Shown: piece by piece, positions 1 to 9,535 of the stretch
Layout: the number at the start of each line of letters is the position of its first letter
Position numbering within the stretch: the stretch's first letter is position 1
Assembly (NCBI RefSeq): GCF_017948485.1
Contig: NZ_JAFFSX010000032.1
Coordinates: forward strand, 1-64,000
Reading direction: 5' to 3'
Length of the DNA stretch: 64,000 bases
Origin: Streptomyces sp. GESEQ-35
Lineage (GTDB): Bacteria > Actinomycetota > Actinomycetes > Streptomycetales > Streptomycetaceae
The notes under the pieces: generated by a model
Database searches by the model: none
Told to the model about the DNA's origin: nothing
Seen by the model: only the letters and a program-made list of their open reading frames with translations
Translations under genes and position numbers: made by a program

Positions 1-1020
1 CATCCGGTGGGCCCAGTGCACCGCCAGGGTCGTCTTGCCGATCCCCGCCATGCCGCTGATCACCGTGACGGACGAGGGCGTTCCGGTGTCCGGCGCGAGA
101 GTCCGGACCTGCTCGAGTTCGGCCTGGCGCCCGGTGAAAGTCGGCAGATCGGCAGGCAGCTGCGCGGGACCGGCCACCTGCCCGGCAGCCCCGAGCTCAC
201 GAGAAGAAAGCCGCTGTTGCGGGCCGGAGCGTTCCGGTAGCAGCGAAGCATCGGCCGCCAGGATCCGGTCGTGCAGATCCCGCAGCGATACGCCGGGCTC
301 GACGCCCAGCTCGGCCACCAGCGTGCCCCGCGTCCTGCGGTACGCCGCCAGCGCCTCGGCCTGCCGCCCGGACCGGTACAACGCGAGCATCAGAAGCCGG
401 CACAACTCCTCACGCAATGGGTACTCACCCGTGAGCGAGATCAGCCGGGGAACCGCCTCACCCAGCTGCCCCAACTCCACCTCGATCTCCAGACAGCTCT
501 CCAGCACCGTCAGCCGCTCCTCGGCCAGCCGCGAGCGCTCCACCTCCGCCAACGGCCCGGGAATCCCCGCCAACGGCACCCCCTCCCACTCCGCCAACCC
601 GGCTCGCAGCAGGTCCGCAGCTGCCGCGAGCTCACCCGCGGCACGCTGCTTTCGCCCCTCGGCAACCCGCTGCTCGAACACGCCCAAGTCCACCGCGCGC
701 TCAGGGACACGCAACAGGTACCCGTCCGCAACCGAGACGAGCACCCGCGGAGACCCGCCGACGCCACGTCCGTCTTCCAGAACCTTGCGTAGTCGCGAGG
801 CGTACGTGCGCAGCACAGACACGGCAGCGGACGGAGGCGCCTCCCCCCAGACAGCGTCAACGAACTCGGCCACCGTGACGGGGCGCCCGCGTCGTAGCAG
901 CAACACTGCCAACACCACGCGTTGCTGCGGCGAGCCCAGGTTCAGTTCACGCTTGCCGCGCCACGCCCGGACCGGCCCCAGTACGGAAAAGTAAAGAGAA
1001 TCTTCGTTGGATGCGCTCAC
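1..1020 (-). CDS. AfsR/SARP-family regulator with NB-ARC domain (3' end outside window)
   Basis: The readable 340 codons give a winged-helix Trans_reg_C domain (about residues 10-95), a bacterial transcriptional activation domain (about 100-245) and the start of an NB-ARC/STAND ATPase with Walker A GMAGIGKTT just before the window edge. This is the AfsR/DnrI/RedD architecture, a DNA-binding activator usually controlling secondary metabolism or development. The GTG at 1020-1018 is preceded by a weak GAGCGG-like Shine-Dalgarno site, and no better in-frame start is visible. The C-terminal part, probably the rest of the ATPase and TPR repeats, lies beyond base 1, so its target cluster cannot be seen here. 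The family call is secure; the role is unknown. Confidence 0.88.
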   Translation of the reverse strand, partial: MSASNEDSLYFSVLGPVRAWRGKRELNLGSPQQRVVLAVLLLRRGRPVTVAEFVDAVWGEAPPSAAVSVLRTYASRLRKVLEDGRGVGGSPRVLVSVADGYLLRVPERAVDLGVFEQRVAEGRKQRAAGELAAAADLLRAGLAEWEGVPLAGIPGPLAEVERSRLAEERLTVLESCLEIEVELGQLGEAVPRLISLTGEYPLREELCRLLMLALYRSGRQAEALAAYRRTRGTLVAELGVEPGVSLRDLHDRILAADASLLPERSGPQQRLSSRELGAAGQVAGPAQLPADLPTFTGRQAELEQVRTLAPDTGTPSSVTVISGMAGIGKTTLAVHWAHRM

Positions 1021-1210
1021 AAGCCCGATCCGCTCTAAGGTCAATGCCCGTCCGCGGACGCTAGCACGACGACATTTCCGCTTTTCTCAAGACTGTGAGT
1101 GGATTCTGGAACGAGACATCGCAGAGATTACAGACCGTGACACGACAATTCAGCCCAGTGACCCCGGGCAGGGGCGCCCCGCCCTCGGCCCGGCGGGGCT
1201 TCCTGGCTGT

Positions 1211-1411
1211 TCAGGTCGAACCACCCGGGGAGTTGACGACGAAATCGGGAGCGGGCCCCCCGCTGGTGCAGCTGCCCCTGGCACAGACTTTTATCGTCCC
1301 GCTTGCGGCGGCGCCCGCCGGGCTTGCTGTCGCGGCTACCACCGCCGTGACCATCAGGGCAGTGCCGCCAAGGGCGGTCGCCGCCCGCGTAAGATTCCTG
1401 GCTCCGGCCAG
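1211..1411 (-). CDS. Possible small secreted protein (about 66 aa)
   Basis: This frame encodes an N-terminal basic stretch (AGARNLTR), a hydrophobic segment and an Ala-rich signal-peptidase-like region (ATASPAGAAA). A short mature part follows with two cysteines (KVCARGSCTSGG), ending PDFVVNSPGGST. No ATG or GTG fits well. A CTG at 1411-1409 lies just after a good AAGGAA Shine-Dalgarno site; an internal ATG would lose the basic N-region. It lies upstream of and co-directional with the SARP gene. I do not recognise a family. The two close cysteines could form a disulphide or be modified. The call rests on the signal-peptide pattern and ribosome-binding site only. Confidence 0.45.
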   Translation of the reverse strand: MAGARNLTRAATALGGTALMVTAVVAATASPAGAAASGTIKVCARGSCTSGGPAPDFVVNSPGGST

Positions 1412-1591
1412 GAGTTCCTTTCTGAAATGTAATGCGCCAACGCCTTTTCCGTGCCCGTAACAATCGGCATCCGGTTGAACCACACGCCGCGCGTATCCGT
1501 AGTTACTCTCCGGAAGGGCATTCTGGGCCCCCGAACAGAATCGGGCCCCCATCCTGCGGCCATCCCGGATGGGGCGTCCGATCCCTTCCGA

Positions 1592-1633
1592 AGCTCCTCC
1601 GCCCCCTCGTACCATCGGGCGGAGGAGCTTTTT
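1592..1633 (+). terminator. Strong intrinsic terminator with no visible upstream gene
   Basis: Perfect 13-bp arms AGCTCCTCCGCCC (1592-1604) and GGGCGGAGGAGCT (1617-1629) enclose a 12-nt loop, and a T5 tract follows on the + strand. The 304-bp gap 1412-1715 around it shows no convincing + strand gene, so the transcript it ends is unknown. It may belong to a lost gene or a small RNA. Confidence 0.7.
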
Positions 1634-1715
1634 CCACTTCGATAGACGCCCCCCGGCATCACTGCGGGCAGCGGCCGGCCTCCCCTGCTCTGATCCCCGG
1701 ACAAGGACCACGACC

Positions 1716-2419
1716 ATGGCGTACGACCTCGACTCCGAACTGGCCGCCGCACTGGATGCCATGCCCAAGGGCCCGAACGGCGCCCTGATGGACTGCTCCG
1801 ACATCCCTGCCGTCCGCGCCCAGGCCGAAGCGGCCGGCGCCCGACTCCCCGTTCCCGATCCGGACCCACGCGTCAAAATCGAAACGCTCAGCATCCCGCC
1901 TACCTCGCCAACATCACGCTGGAGATCGGCAGCCTGCTGGCCGTGGTCGACTACCGACTCGGACCAGAAACGCAGGCACCCGGCGCTGCCGAGGACGGCT
2001 ACCTCGCCTACACCTACCTCCTCAACCACGCAGCCGAGCACGGCATCGACCCCGCGCGGACCGGGCTCGCCGGCGCCAGCCGTGGCGGCGCGCCGGCCAC
2101 CGCCACCGCCCTCATGATCCGAGACCGCGGCGACCGGCGCCCGCGCCTGCTGTCGCTGAACTACCCGATGCTCGACGACCGCAACGACACCCCCTCCAGC
2201 TACGAAATCGTCGACCTCGGTGTCTACGACCGACAGGAGAACGCATACGCCTAGCAAGCAGTCCTGGGCGAGCGTGCCGGCACCAACGACGTGCACCCCT
2301 ACTGCGCACCTGGCCGCGCCACCGATGTGACCGGTCTGTCCGACACCTTCATCGCAGTCGCCGAATACGACGTCTTCCGCGACGAGAACATCACCTTCGC
2401 CCAGCGGCACCGTGGCTGA
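1716..2419 (+). pseudogene. Alpha/beta hydrolase (HSL/esterase-like) pseudogene
   Basis: An ATG at 1716 with an ACAAGGA ribosome site opens a frame starting MAYDLDSELAAALDAM and ending its homology near IETLSIP. The reading then continues in another frame from about 1896 (AYLANITLEIGS, VVDYRLGPE, AEDGYLAYTYLL). The second part keeps the nucleophile elbow GASRGG (GxSxG) and an acidic stretch AEYDVFRDE. It is interrupted by an in-frame TAG near 2252 and stops at 2419 before the catalytic His region. The HGGG oxyanion-hole segment expected between the two parts is missing, consistent with an internal deletion plus frameshift. Three independent lesions make a functional enzyme unlikely. Confidence 0.75.
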
Positions 2420-2456
2420 TATCCCCAGCTCCCGCCCCCCCGGACCGTTCGGGGCC

Positions 2457-3380
2457 TCAGCGCGGCGCCCGCCAGCCCCGGGCGCGGCCCCGGGGAATCA
2501 CCACGGCGGCGCCCGCCACCAGCAGCACCAGCCCACCGCCCGCGCCCACAATGGCCAGCGCGCGGTGGCGCGGTCCGTTGGGGGCCTTTTCGGGAAGCTG
2601 GGCCGCGGCCTGCCGGGGCGCGGCCCCGCGCCCGTCGGTCAGCACCGTCGTCAGCGCCGCGTACGGGTCCAGGCGCGGCGGGTCGTCCGGGTAGCTGCCG
2701 ACCGTGAGCAGACGCGCCGTCTCGTCCGCCGTCAGCTTCGGGTGCCGGGCCCGGACGAGGGCCGCAGCGTCCGCCACATGCGCTGCGGCCAGCGAGGAGC
2801 CAAAGCCGTAGTAGTGCCCCGAGCCACTTGGGCCGACACTGACCACCGCGTCTCCCGGGGCCGTGAGGTCCGCTCCGGTCGTCGGCGGGGCCTGCTCGGG
2901 GCGTTTGCCGCCGGGGCCGTAGTCGCCGACGGACAGCACCCCGTCAGCAGAGGCGGGCCAGTACCAGGGGGCCCGCTCGACCGGCTCACCGGTCTTGCTG
3001 TCCTTGGGGAGGGCGTCCGGGACGACGGGCGCGACGACCAGGGCGTCGCGCCGGGCCGCGTGCTCGACGGCGGCGGACAGCTCGTCCTTGCCGGTGGCCA
3101 TGGCGCGTCCGACGTAGATGACATCGGCCCCCTGGTCGGCCGCTGTGCGGATGCCGACGGCCAGTGTCCCGGGCGTCGTCCCGCCCCGGGTGTCGGTGCC
3201 GCGCACCGCCAGGATGAGGGCCCTGGGCGCGAGTCCGGCCACGCCCACGCCGTCGGCGGGCGCGGCCGCGATCAACCCTGCCGCGAAGCTGCCATGGCCC
3301 ACACAGTCCTCGCCCGCGTCGCCGACCGCCTTGACCCGGCCGGAGAGCGCGGGGATGCCGGTGCCGACGCCGGTGTCCAT
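2457..3380 (-). pseudogene. 5'-truncated mycosin-type S8 serine protease
   Basis: The frame contains the subtilase triad: Asp in MDTGVG right at the 5' limit, His in DCVGHGSFAAG, and Ser in the GSSLAAAHVADAAAL block. It ends with a C-terminal membrane anchor (ALAIVGAGGGLVLLVAGAAVV) and a basic tail, the layout of type VII secretion-associated mycosins (MycP). Normal mycosins have a signal peptide and about 50-80 residues before the Asp motif; here these are absent and sequence similarity stops at the ATG 3380-3378. Immediately upstream, on the other strand, lies a similarly truncated AAA ATPase. Export of the product is unlikely without a signal peptide. An in-frame ATG exists, so some expression cannot be excluded. 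Confidence 0.75.
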
Positions 3381-4268
3381 CTGTCGCTGCTGCTGCCGGA
3401 GGACGTCGGCGACGGCGCGGCGGCGAACGACGGCGCCGACGGGCGCGGTTCCGAGGAGCTGCTGGCCGAACTCCACGCCATGATCGGCCTGCACGCCGTG
3501 AAGCAGGAGGTCACCGACCTGGTCAACCTGCTGTCCGCGACCCGGCAGCGGCAGGCGGCCGGGCTGCCCGTGCCGAAGGTCAGCAACCACCTCGTCTTCT
3601 CCGGCCCACCCGGCACCGGCAAGACCACGGTCGCGCGGCTCTACGCCGATCTGCTGCACTCCCTCGGCGTGCTGCCCACGGGCCGGCTCGTGGAGGTGTC
3701 CCGCGCCGACCTGGTGGGCCGCTACGTGGGCCATACCGCGCAGCTCACCAAGGAGGTCTTCGACCGCGCCCTGGGCGGCGTGCTGTTCATCGACGAGGCC
3801 TACACGCTCACTCCCGAAGGTGCCGGTTCCGACTTCGGCCAGGAGGCCGTGGAGACGCTGCTGAAGCTCATGGAGGACCACCGCGACGAGATCGTCGTCA
3901 TCGTCGCCGGACACACCGACGAGATGGACCGCTTGCTGGCCTCCAATCCGGGCCTGGCCTCCCGCTTCGCCCGCTCGGTCGCGTTCGAGAACTACTCGAC
4001 CGACGAGCTGGTCGAGATCACCGGCCGCTACGCCGCGAGCTCGGGCTACGACTGCGCGCCCGGGACCCTGCTGGCGCTCGGCGCCTACCTGGAACAGCTG
4101 CCGCGCGACCGCTCGTTCGGCAACGCGCGCACCGCGCGGCAGACGCTGGAGGCGATGATGACCCGACAGGCCCGCCGGATCGGCGCAATCTCCGCGCCCA
4201 GCCTGGACGACCTGCGGCTGCTGCTGCCCGACGACCTGCCGCAGCAGGCCCGGCTGACGACGCGCTGA
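3381..4268 (+). pseudogene. 5'-truncated CbxX/EccA-like AAA ATPase
   Basis: From about 3440 the frame matches the C-terminal AAA domain of CbxX/CfqX/EccA ATPases: SEELLAELHAMIGLHAVKQEV, Walker A GPPGTGKTT, SRADLVGRYVGHTA, Walker B GVLFIDEAYTL, sensor region and arginine finger (NPGLASRFAR), ending at 4268. EccA proteins energise type VII secretion and normally carry a large N-terminal TPR region, absent here. The frame stays open leftwards (ATG 3294) but that part is antisense to the mycosin and carries no recognisable domain. ATG 3480 is another possible start without a good ribosome site. The AAA domain is intact, so it might still fold; the gene is probably a remnant. Confidence 0.7.
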
Positions 4269-4306
4269 CGACGCGCTGACGGCGCGCTGCGGCCAGGGGC
4301 GCCGTC

Positions 4307-6319
4307 TCAGCCGTTCCCCCTCCGGGGCCCGGGCAGCCGTACTCCCGGCGGGCTCGGCTCGCCGGCGGGCGCCATCGGGCCCGCCACCCGCAGGTGGCGG
4401 GCCAGGCGGGCCCGATCGGCACCGCGGCGGGTGAGGAGCTTGCGGGCGAGCGCGGCGTGCACCATCTGCCGCGCGGAGGGGGTCAGAGTGCTCAGCACCA
4501 CCTCGCGCGGCAGCTCGGGGAACCGGTAGCCGCCCTCAGGGCGTTCGCCGGAGTCCGCCTCCCAGGCCAGCAGCCGGACCGCGACCGCCGCGTCGACCTG
4601 CGGCAGCAGCAAATCCGGCGGCATGGACTGGATCTCGGCGAGCAGCCCGATATCGAGCCATTCGCCGTCGGCCGCCGCGTAGCGGAGCATCTGCCGTACC
4701 GGCTCGGAGAGTTCGGCCAGGCAGGCGTGCACCGCTCCGCGCACTGCGGTCGGCACCCGGGCCGCGGGCCCGGTGCGCCGCTTCGGCGGGAGCTTGAGCA
4801 ACTCGCCCAGGACGAACGGGCTTCCCGCCGCGCGCCGGTGCAGCCGTACGGCCTCGTCCGCCGTGGTGGCGCCGCCGTGCGCCGCGAGGAGCTCGGTCAC
4901 GTCCGCCACAGTGAGCGGCTCCAGCGGCAGCCAGATCGTGCCGCGGCGGGCGAGCGCCGACAGCAGCCCGCTGGCGGAGGGGTCGTCAGCCTCGCGCACC
5001 GCGCAGACCACCGCGACGCGGGCGTCCGGCAGCGCACCGACGAGCCGCAGCAGCAGGGCGTGGAAGTCCGGGGGTGCCCAGTCGAGGTCGTCGAGGACGC
5101 ACAGGGTGGGGGTGGGGGCGCGAGTAAGGTCCCGGACGAGCTGCTCCAGTGGGTCTCCTCCGGCGGCTCCCGAGCGGTCCGGCCCCCGGCCGGAGCGCGG
5201 CTCCTCTCCCGTGTCCCGGGCGTTCTGCCGCAGGGCGCCCAGGAGTTCGGCGGCGGGGCGCCCGCAGGGCGACTTGCGGTGCGGTCCGACCGCCTCGCCG
5301 CCCGCGACGCGGACGACGGCGAAGCCCGCCGCTGCGGCCTTGTCGGCGACGTCCTCCAGCAGCCGGGACTTGCCGGAGCCCGGCTCGCCGGAGACCACCG
5401 CCCACCCGGTGTGCCCCGCGGCGGCCGCCGAGAGCAGCGCGGCCAGCTGCGCGGTCTCCTCGGCCCGGCCGACCAGCGGCGCGGCGGCCCTCCGCTCGGC
5501 CGCGAGGGGGCCGGCCGGGTAGGGCCCCTGGTCGTCGAGGTACTCGGTCTCGTGCCGCAGGATCGCGGTATGCAGCCTGCCCAGCGCGGGGCTCGGGTCC
5601 AGGCCCAGCTCCCTCGCGAGCATCCCCCGGAACCGGTCGTAGCGCCCGAGCGCCTCCACCGACCGGCCCGCGGCGTACAGCGCGCGCATCAGCAGCGCCC
5701 ACGACGCCTCCCGCAGCGGGGCGCTGAGCGCGAGCTCCTCGGCGACCTCAATGGCGAGCTCCAGATCGCCCTGGCGCAGCAGGATAGTGGCCCGCAGCTC
5801 CTTGGCGTCCTGGTGGAGGGCGTCCAGCCGCTCCCGCTCACGTATCGCGAAGGCGTGCTCGGCCGCGTCGCCGAGGGCCTCGCCGCGCCACAGCCCGAGA
5901 GCTGCGTCCACCTCTCGCTGCGCGGCCGGGAGCCGGCCCTGTTTCAGGGCGCCCCGCACCCGGCGCAGGGAGTCCTCGAAGGCAGTGGTGTCGCGGGCCT
6001 CGGGGGGCACCTTCAGGGAATAGCCGGCCGGCCCGGCCACCAGCACGCTGGGGCGGCCCCGCCGGTCCGGGTCGAGGACCGCACGGAGCCTGCTGACGTG
6101 GGCCCGCACGGAGGACAGTGCGCCGGACGGCTGGTGGTCGTGCCACAACGATCGGCACAGCTCACTGACAGGAACGGGCCTGCCGTCCTCGATGAGCAGC
6201 CGGGTCAGCAGCACTCTGCGCTGCCGCGGCCCCAGGTCCAGTAGGACGCCGTCGCGCTGGACCTGGACGGGCCCCAGCAGCCGGTACCACGTGTGGCGGC
6301 CTTCGGCGGTCGAGTTCAC
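4307..6319 (-). CDS. SARP-type regulator with C-terminal ATPase domain (670 aa)
   Basis: An N-terminal Trans_reg_C winged helix (YRLLGPVQV, then the QRRVLLTRLLI recognition region) is followed by a BTAD domain to about residue 260. An AAA-type domain comes next (Walker A GEPGSGKSRLL, Walker B-like LCVLDDLDWAPPD), then a helical C-terminus without a LuxR HTH. The GTG at 6319 was chosen because GGGGGGA lies 6-7 bases upstream and the Trans_reg_C domain starts shortly after; an earlier ATG would add low-complexity sequence. Such SARP-ATPases activate secondary-metabolite genes. It is divergent from a LAL regulator across 353 bp, so the two may cross-regulate. No biosynthetic cluster is visible beside them. 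Confidence 0.88.
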   Translation of the reverse strand: MNSTAEGRHTWYRLLGPVQVQRDGVLLDLGPRQRRVLLTRLLIEDGRPVPVSELCRSLWHDHQPSGALSSVRAHVSRLRAVLDPDRRGRPSVLVAGPAGYSLKVPPEARDTTAFEDSLRRVRGALKQGRLPAAQREVDAALGLWRGEALGDAAEHAFAIRERERLDALHQDAKELRATILLRQGDLELAIEVAEELALSAPLREASWALLMRALYAAGRSVEALGRYDRFRGMLARELGLDPSPALGRLHTAILRHETEYLDDQGPYPAGPLAAERRAAAPLVGRAEETAQLAALLSAAAAGHTGWAVVSGEPGSGKSRLLEDVADKAAAAGFAVVRVAGGEAVGPHRKSPCGRPAAELLGALRQNARDTGEEPRSGRGPDRSGAAGGDPLEQLVRDLTRAPTPTLCVLDDLDWAPPDFHALLLRLVGALPDARVAVVCAVREADDPSASGLLSALARRGTIWLPLEPLTVADVTELLAAHGGATTADEAVRLHRRAAGSPFVLGELLKLPPKRRTGPAARVPTAVRGAVHACLAELSEPVRQMLRYAAADGEWLDIGLLAEIQSMPPDLLLPQVDAAVAVRLLAWEADSGERPEGGYRFPELPREVVLSTLTPSARQMVHAALARKLLTRRGADRARLARHLRVAGPMAPAGEPSPPGVRLPGPRRGNG

Positions 6320-6672
6320 TGGGTTCCCCCCTTCACGGGAGCGGTTCGCGCACAGGTCCCGTTCCCGCTCGCGGCCCGGCCAGAGATGGGCTGGCCAGAG
6401 ATGGGCCGGCGATGCACGGACGCGCACGTGAGGCGACGGCGCCGGCCCGTGACGGCTGGTCGCCGCTCATACTTCTGCGGCCTTCGCGGCGGGCGCAATC
6501 GTGGAGCACCACGGGATGCACCACGAGAGGAGCGGCGCGGCCACCGCGAACGGTCTGCCGATTGAACTGTCCGCACCGTGGACCCGTTGTCCCACCGAAG
6601 GCTCGGGCGCTCCGAGGCCCCGGGCGCGGGACGGTATGCGGCTCGCCACGAGGACAGCATCAGGAGGAAGGG
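6320..6672. promoter_or_regulatory. Divergent control region between SARP-ATPase and LAL genes
   Basis: This 353-bp non-coding stretch separates two divergent regulators. It contains a tight direct repeat, GGCCAGAGATGGGC at 6378-6391 and 6393-6406 (15-bp spacing), and two GCACCACG copies 12 bp apart near 6515-6535. SARP proteins bind short direct repeats, so these are candidate activator sites. Promoter hexamers are not clear. Confidence 0.4.
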
Positions 6673-9510
6673 ATGTTCGGAGAACTTCTCGAACGTGACG
6701 CCGTACAGGCATTGATCGCGTCTGAGACGGACCGCGTCCTCACCGGCGTCAGCCACCTCGTCCTGGTGCGCGGCGCCACCGGCACCGGCAGGACCGCGGT
6801 ACTGGAGGCCGCCGCCGCGCACGCGGCGCACCGCGGACTGCGCGTGCGCCATGTGCGCTGCTCCCGGGAGGACATGACCGTCCCGTTCGCCGCGATCCGC
6901 CCCCTCCTCGAAGACGCCGACGTCGGCGCGGACGACTCCGAGGACGGGGACGGATACGCGGAAGGGTACGGCGACGCCGGGCACGACCCGAGGGGCGGGG
7001 GCAGCGCCGCGCGGCTGTGGCGCCGACTGCGCGCGCGGGCCGCGGCACACCCGCTGATGATCGGCGTGGACGACGTCCACCTCGCCGACGCCGCCTCGCG
7101 CCGCTGGGTCGTCGACGTGGCCCGCTACCTCGACGGGATGCCCGTCCTGCTGGTCGTCACCGAGCGCAGTCAGTACGATCTCTCGCCCCAACCCGTCGGG
7201 CTGGCCCACGCGTTGTCGCCGTCCCTGGTGCGCGCCCACACCCTGGCCCCGCTCTCCGACGACGCCTCGGCCGCGCTGGTCCGCGCCGCCGTCCCAGCGG
7301 CTCCGGAGCGGTGGACGGCGGAGTGCGTACGGGCCGGTGCGGGCAATCCCCTGCTGCTGCGCGCGCTGCTGGACGACCTGGGCCAGACCCCGCCCGGCTC
7401 CGTGCCGCAGACCTGCGCGGCGCTCTACCCCGGCGCTTTCCCGGCGGCGGTCGCCTGGTGGCTGGACAGCGCGGGGACCACGACCGCCGAACTGGCCCGG
7501 ACCCTCGCGGTCCTGGAGCGCACCGGCCCCGAGTGCGCTGTGGACGGACCGGCCGAACTCCTCGCCGAGGCGTCCCGGTCCGACCCTGCCCGCACGGGAG
7601 GCTGGCTCACGGCGATGCACCGGCTCGGTCTTCTGCGCCCCGACGACGCGGGCCATGTGCGCTATGCGCATCCCCTGCTGCGCGACGCCGTCCTCGCGGG
7701 CTGGCCCACCAGAGCCAGGGCGATGGCCGGGCGGGCAGTAGCCGAGGCGATGCTGCGCCGCGGCGACCGTGCCGAGGCCATCGCCCGGCAGCTGCTGGGC
7801 GTGGAGGCCGTGGGAGAGTCCTGGGTGCTCCGCGTGCTGCGGGACGCCGTGGCCGACGCCGTCCGCGAGGACCGGCACGACGACGCCCGTCGGTATCTGC
7901 GCCGGGCCCTGCGCGAGCCGCTCTCCGACGAGCAGCGGCAGCCGCTGATGACGGAGCTGGGCTCGCTGGAGCATGTCTGCGCCGATTCGCCCGCGGGCGT
8001 GCGGCGTCTGACCGAGGCTCAGCACTTCCCGGCCGAGCCCCGCGACCAGGTACGTACCGCGCTCGCCCTGGGCGCCGCGCTGGCCCAGCGGGGCGAGGTG
8101 CAGCAGGCCGTGCGCGTCCTGCGCAGGACCGAGCGGGAGCTGGCCGCAGACCCGCTGCTCGTCCGCACCCTGCGGACCGCCGCGGTCCTGTTGTCCGAAC
8201 GGGACCAGGACGCACACCTGGAGGCGTACCGGCAGCTGCGCGAGACGGCCGGGGACGACCCCGAAGCGGTCGGCCGGGCGGGCCGGGCGGTGCTGGTCCT
8301 GTCCGAGGCCAGGTCCGGCAGGATCTCGGCCGCCGGGGCGACGGCACAGCTGCGGCAGCTGCTGGCCGGACCCGTCGACGCGCTGGAGGAGCCCTTCCTC
8401 CTGGGCACAGCCGCCACCGTCGCCCTGTGGGCCGACGAGTTGGAGGAGGCGGAATCGCTCGTGGAACGCGGACTGGCGGGGCAGTCCGCAGTCCTGCTGC
8501 ACCCGGTGCGCCAGACCCTGCTCGACATCCGCGCGGACCTGGTTGCCGCCCGCGGCGAGCACGCCGGGCTCCTCGCCGGCTGTACGGAGCGGCCGTCTCC
8601 GGAGCAGCTGCCTCCAGCACAACCGTCCCCGGCGCTGCCGACCCCGGCCCGCCGCGCGGAGCCGGCCCACGCCGCGGCGCGGGTGCTGCGCGCCCTGGTC
8701 GAGACCGGCCGCCTCACCGAGGCGCGGCAGCTCGCGGAGCGCTTCACACCGGACCCGGCGCTGGACTCGGCGGAGATCGGCCGCTTCCTCTACGCCCGGG
8801 GAACGCTGCGGTCCGCACTGGGGGATGTTGCGGGCGCGCTCCACGACTTCCTGGAGTGCGGCCGACGGCACACGGCGCGCGACGCGGTCAACCCGGCCCT
8901 CTCCCCCTGGCGGACGGCCGCGGCGGAATGCCTTCTGTCGCTGGGCGACCAGCCGCGCGCTGTGGCACTGGCGCACGAGGAGGTACGGCTGGCCCGGGTG
9001 TGGAACACCCCGCGCACGCTCGGACGTGCCATGCGCTGCCTCGCCTCGACGGCCTCCGGGAAGCGCGCCCTGGCCTTCGCCGACGAGTCAGTGGAGCTGC
9101 TCCGGCTCTCCCCCGACCGCGGCGATCTGGTCGCCGCGCTGCTCGACCGGGGGCACCGGCTCACCCGCGCAGGACAGCGGAACCTGGCGCGGCAGTCCCT
9201 CCACGAGGCCGCCGAACAGGCCGAGCGCCTCGGGGCCGACCGCCTGCGCCTCGCCGCCGAGACGGCGCTGCGCGCGGTGGGCGCCCGCCGTATCACCATG
9301 GCGCTCACCGGCTCCGCCTCGCTCACGCTCAGCGAGCGCCGCATCGCGGAACTGGCGGCCGGCGGCCGGACCAACACCGAGATCTCCAACGTCCTCAGCG
9401 TGGCCCGGCGCACCGTCGAGACCCACCTCACCAGCACCTACCGCAAACTCGGCATCCAGGGCCGGGGCGAGCTGCAGGCGGCACTGAGTACCACGGTCCA
9501 CCCCGCTTAG
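6673..9510 (+). CDS. LuxR-family regulator of the LAL type (ATPase + TPR-like + HTH, 945 aa)
   Basis: The start ATG 6673 follows AGGAGGAAGGG. The N-terminus is an AAA/STAND ATPase (VRGATGTGRTAV at residues 32-43; LMIGVDDVHLAD as Walker B). A long Ala/Leu/Arg-rich helical repeat region follows, and the C-terminus is a GerE/LuxR helix-turn-helix (TLSERRIAELAAGG, ARRTVETHLTSTYRKLGI). Length and order are typical of large ATP-binding LuxR regulators such as those in antibiotic clusters. The Walker A lysine is replaced by arginine (GATGTGRT), which in most P-loop NTPases weakens or abolishes hydrolysis, so it may act as a nucleotide-sensing rather than hydrolysing regulator. An acidic linker (DDSEDGD) interrupts the ATPase. 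Confidence 0.9.
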   Translation: MFGELLERDAVQALIASETDRVLTGVSHLVLVRGATGTGRTAVLEAAAAHAAHRGLRVRHVRCSREDMTVPFAAIRPLLEDADVGADDSEDGDGYAEGYGDAGHDPRGGGSAARLWRRLRARAAAHPLMIGVDDVHLADAASRRWVVDVARYLDGMPVLLVVTERSQYDLSPQPVGLAHALSPSLVRAHTLAPLSDDASAALVRAAVPAAPERWTAECVRAGAGNPLLLRALLDDLGQTPPGSVPQTCAALYPGAFPAAVAWWLDSAGTTTAELARTLAVLERTGPECAVDGPAELLAEASRSDPARTGGWLTAMHRLGLLRPDDAGHVRYAHPLLRDAVLAGWPTRARAMAGRAVAEAMLRRGDRAEAIARQLLGVEAVGESWVLRVLRDAVADAVREDRHDDARRYLRRALREPLSDEQRQPLMTELGSLEHVCADSPAGVRRLTEAQHFPAEPRDQVRTALALGAALAQRGEVQQAVRVLRRTERELAADPLLVRTLRTAAVLLSERDQDAHLEAYRQLRETAGDDPEAVGRAGRAVLVLSEARSGRISAAGATAQLRQLLAGPVDALEEPFLLGTAATVALWADELEEAESLVERGLAGQSAVLLHPVRQTLLDIRADLVAARGEHAGLLAGCTERPSPEQLPPAQPSPALPTPARRAEPAHAAARVLRALVETGRLTEARQLAERFTPDPALDSAEIGRFLYARGTLRSALGDVAGALHDFLECGRRHTARDAVNPALSPWRTAAAECLLSLGDQPRAVALAHEEVRLARVWNTPRTLGRAMRCLASTASGKRALAFADESVELLRLSPDRGDLVAALLDRGHRLTRAGQRNLARQSLHEAAEQAERLGADRLRLAAETALRAVGARRITMALTGSASLTLSERRIAELAAGGRTNTEISNVLSVARRTVETHLTSTYRKLGIQGRGELQAALSTTVHPA

Positions 9511-9535
9511 GGCATTTCCGGCAGAGCGTGTGCCC

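Noticed and set aside
2412..3380. Upstream extension of the AAA ATPase frame
   Set aside because: It is antisense to the mycosin coding region and low in complexity; sequence similarity to EccA-type proteins begins only at about 3440.
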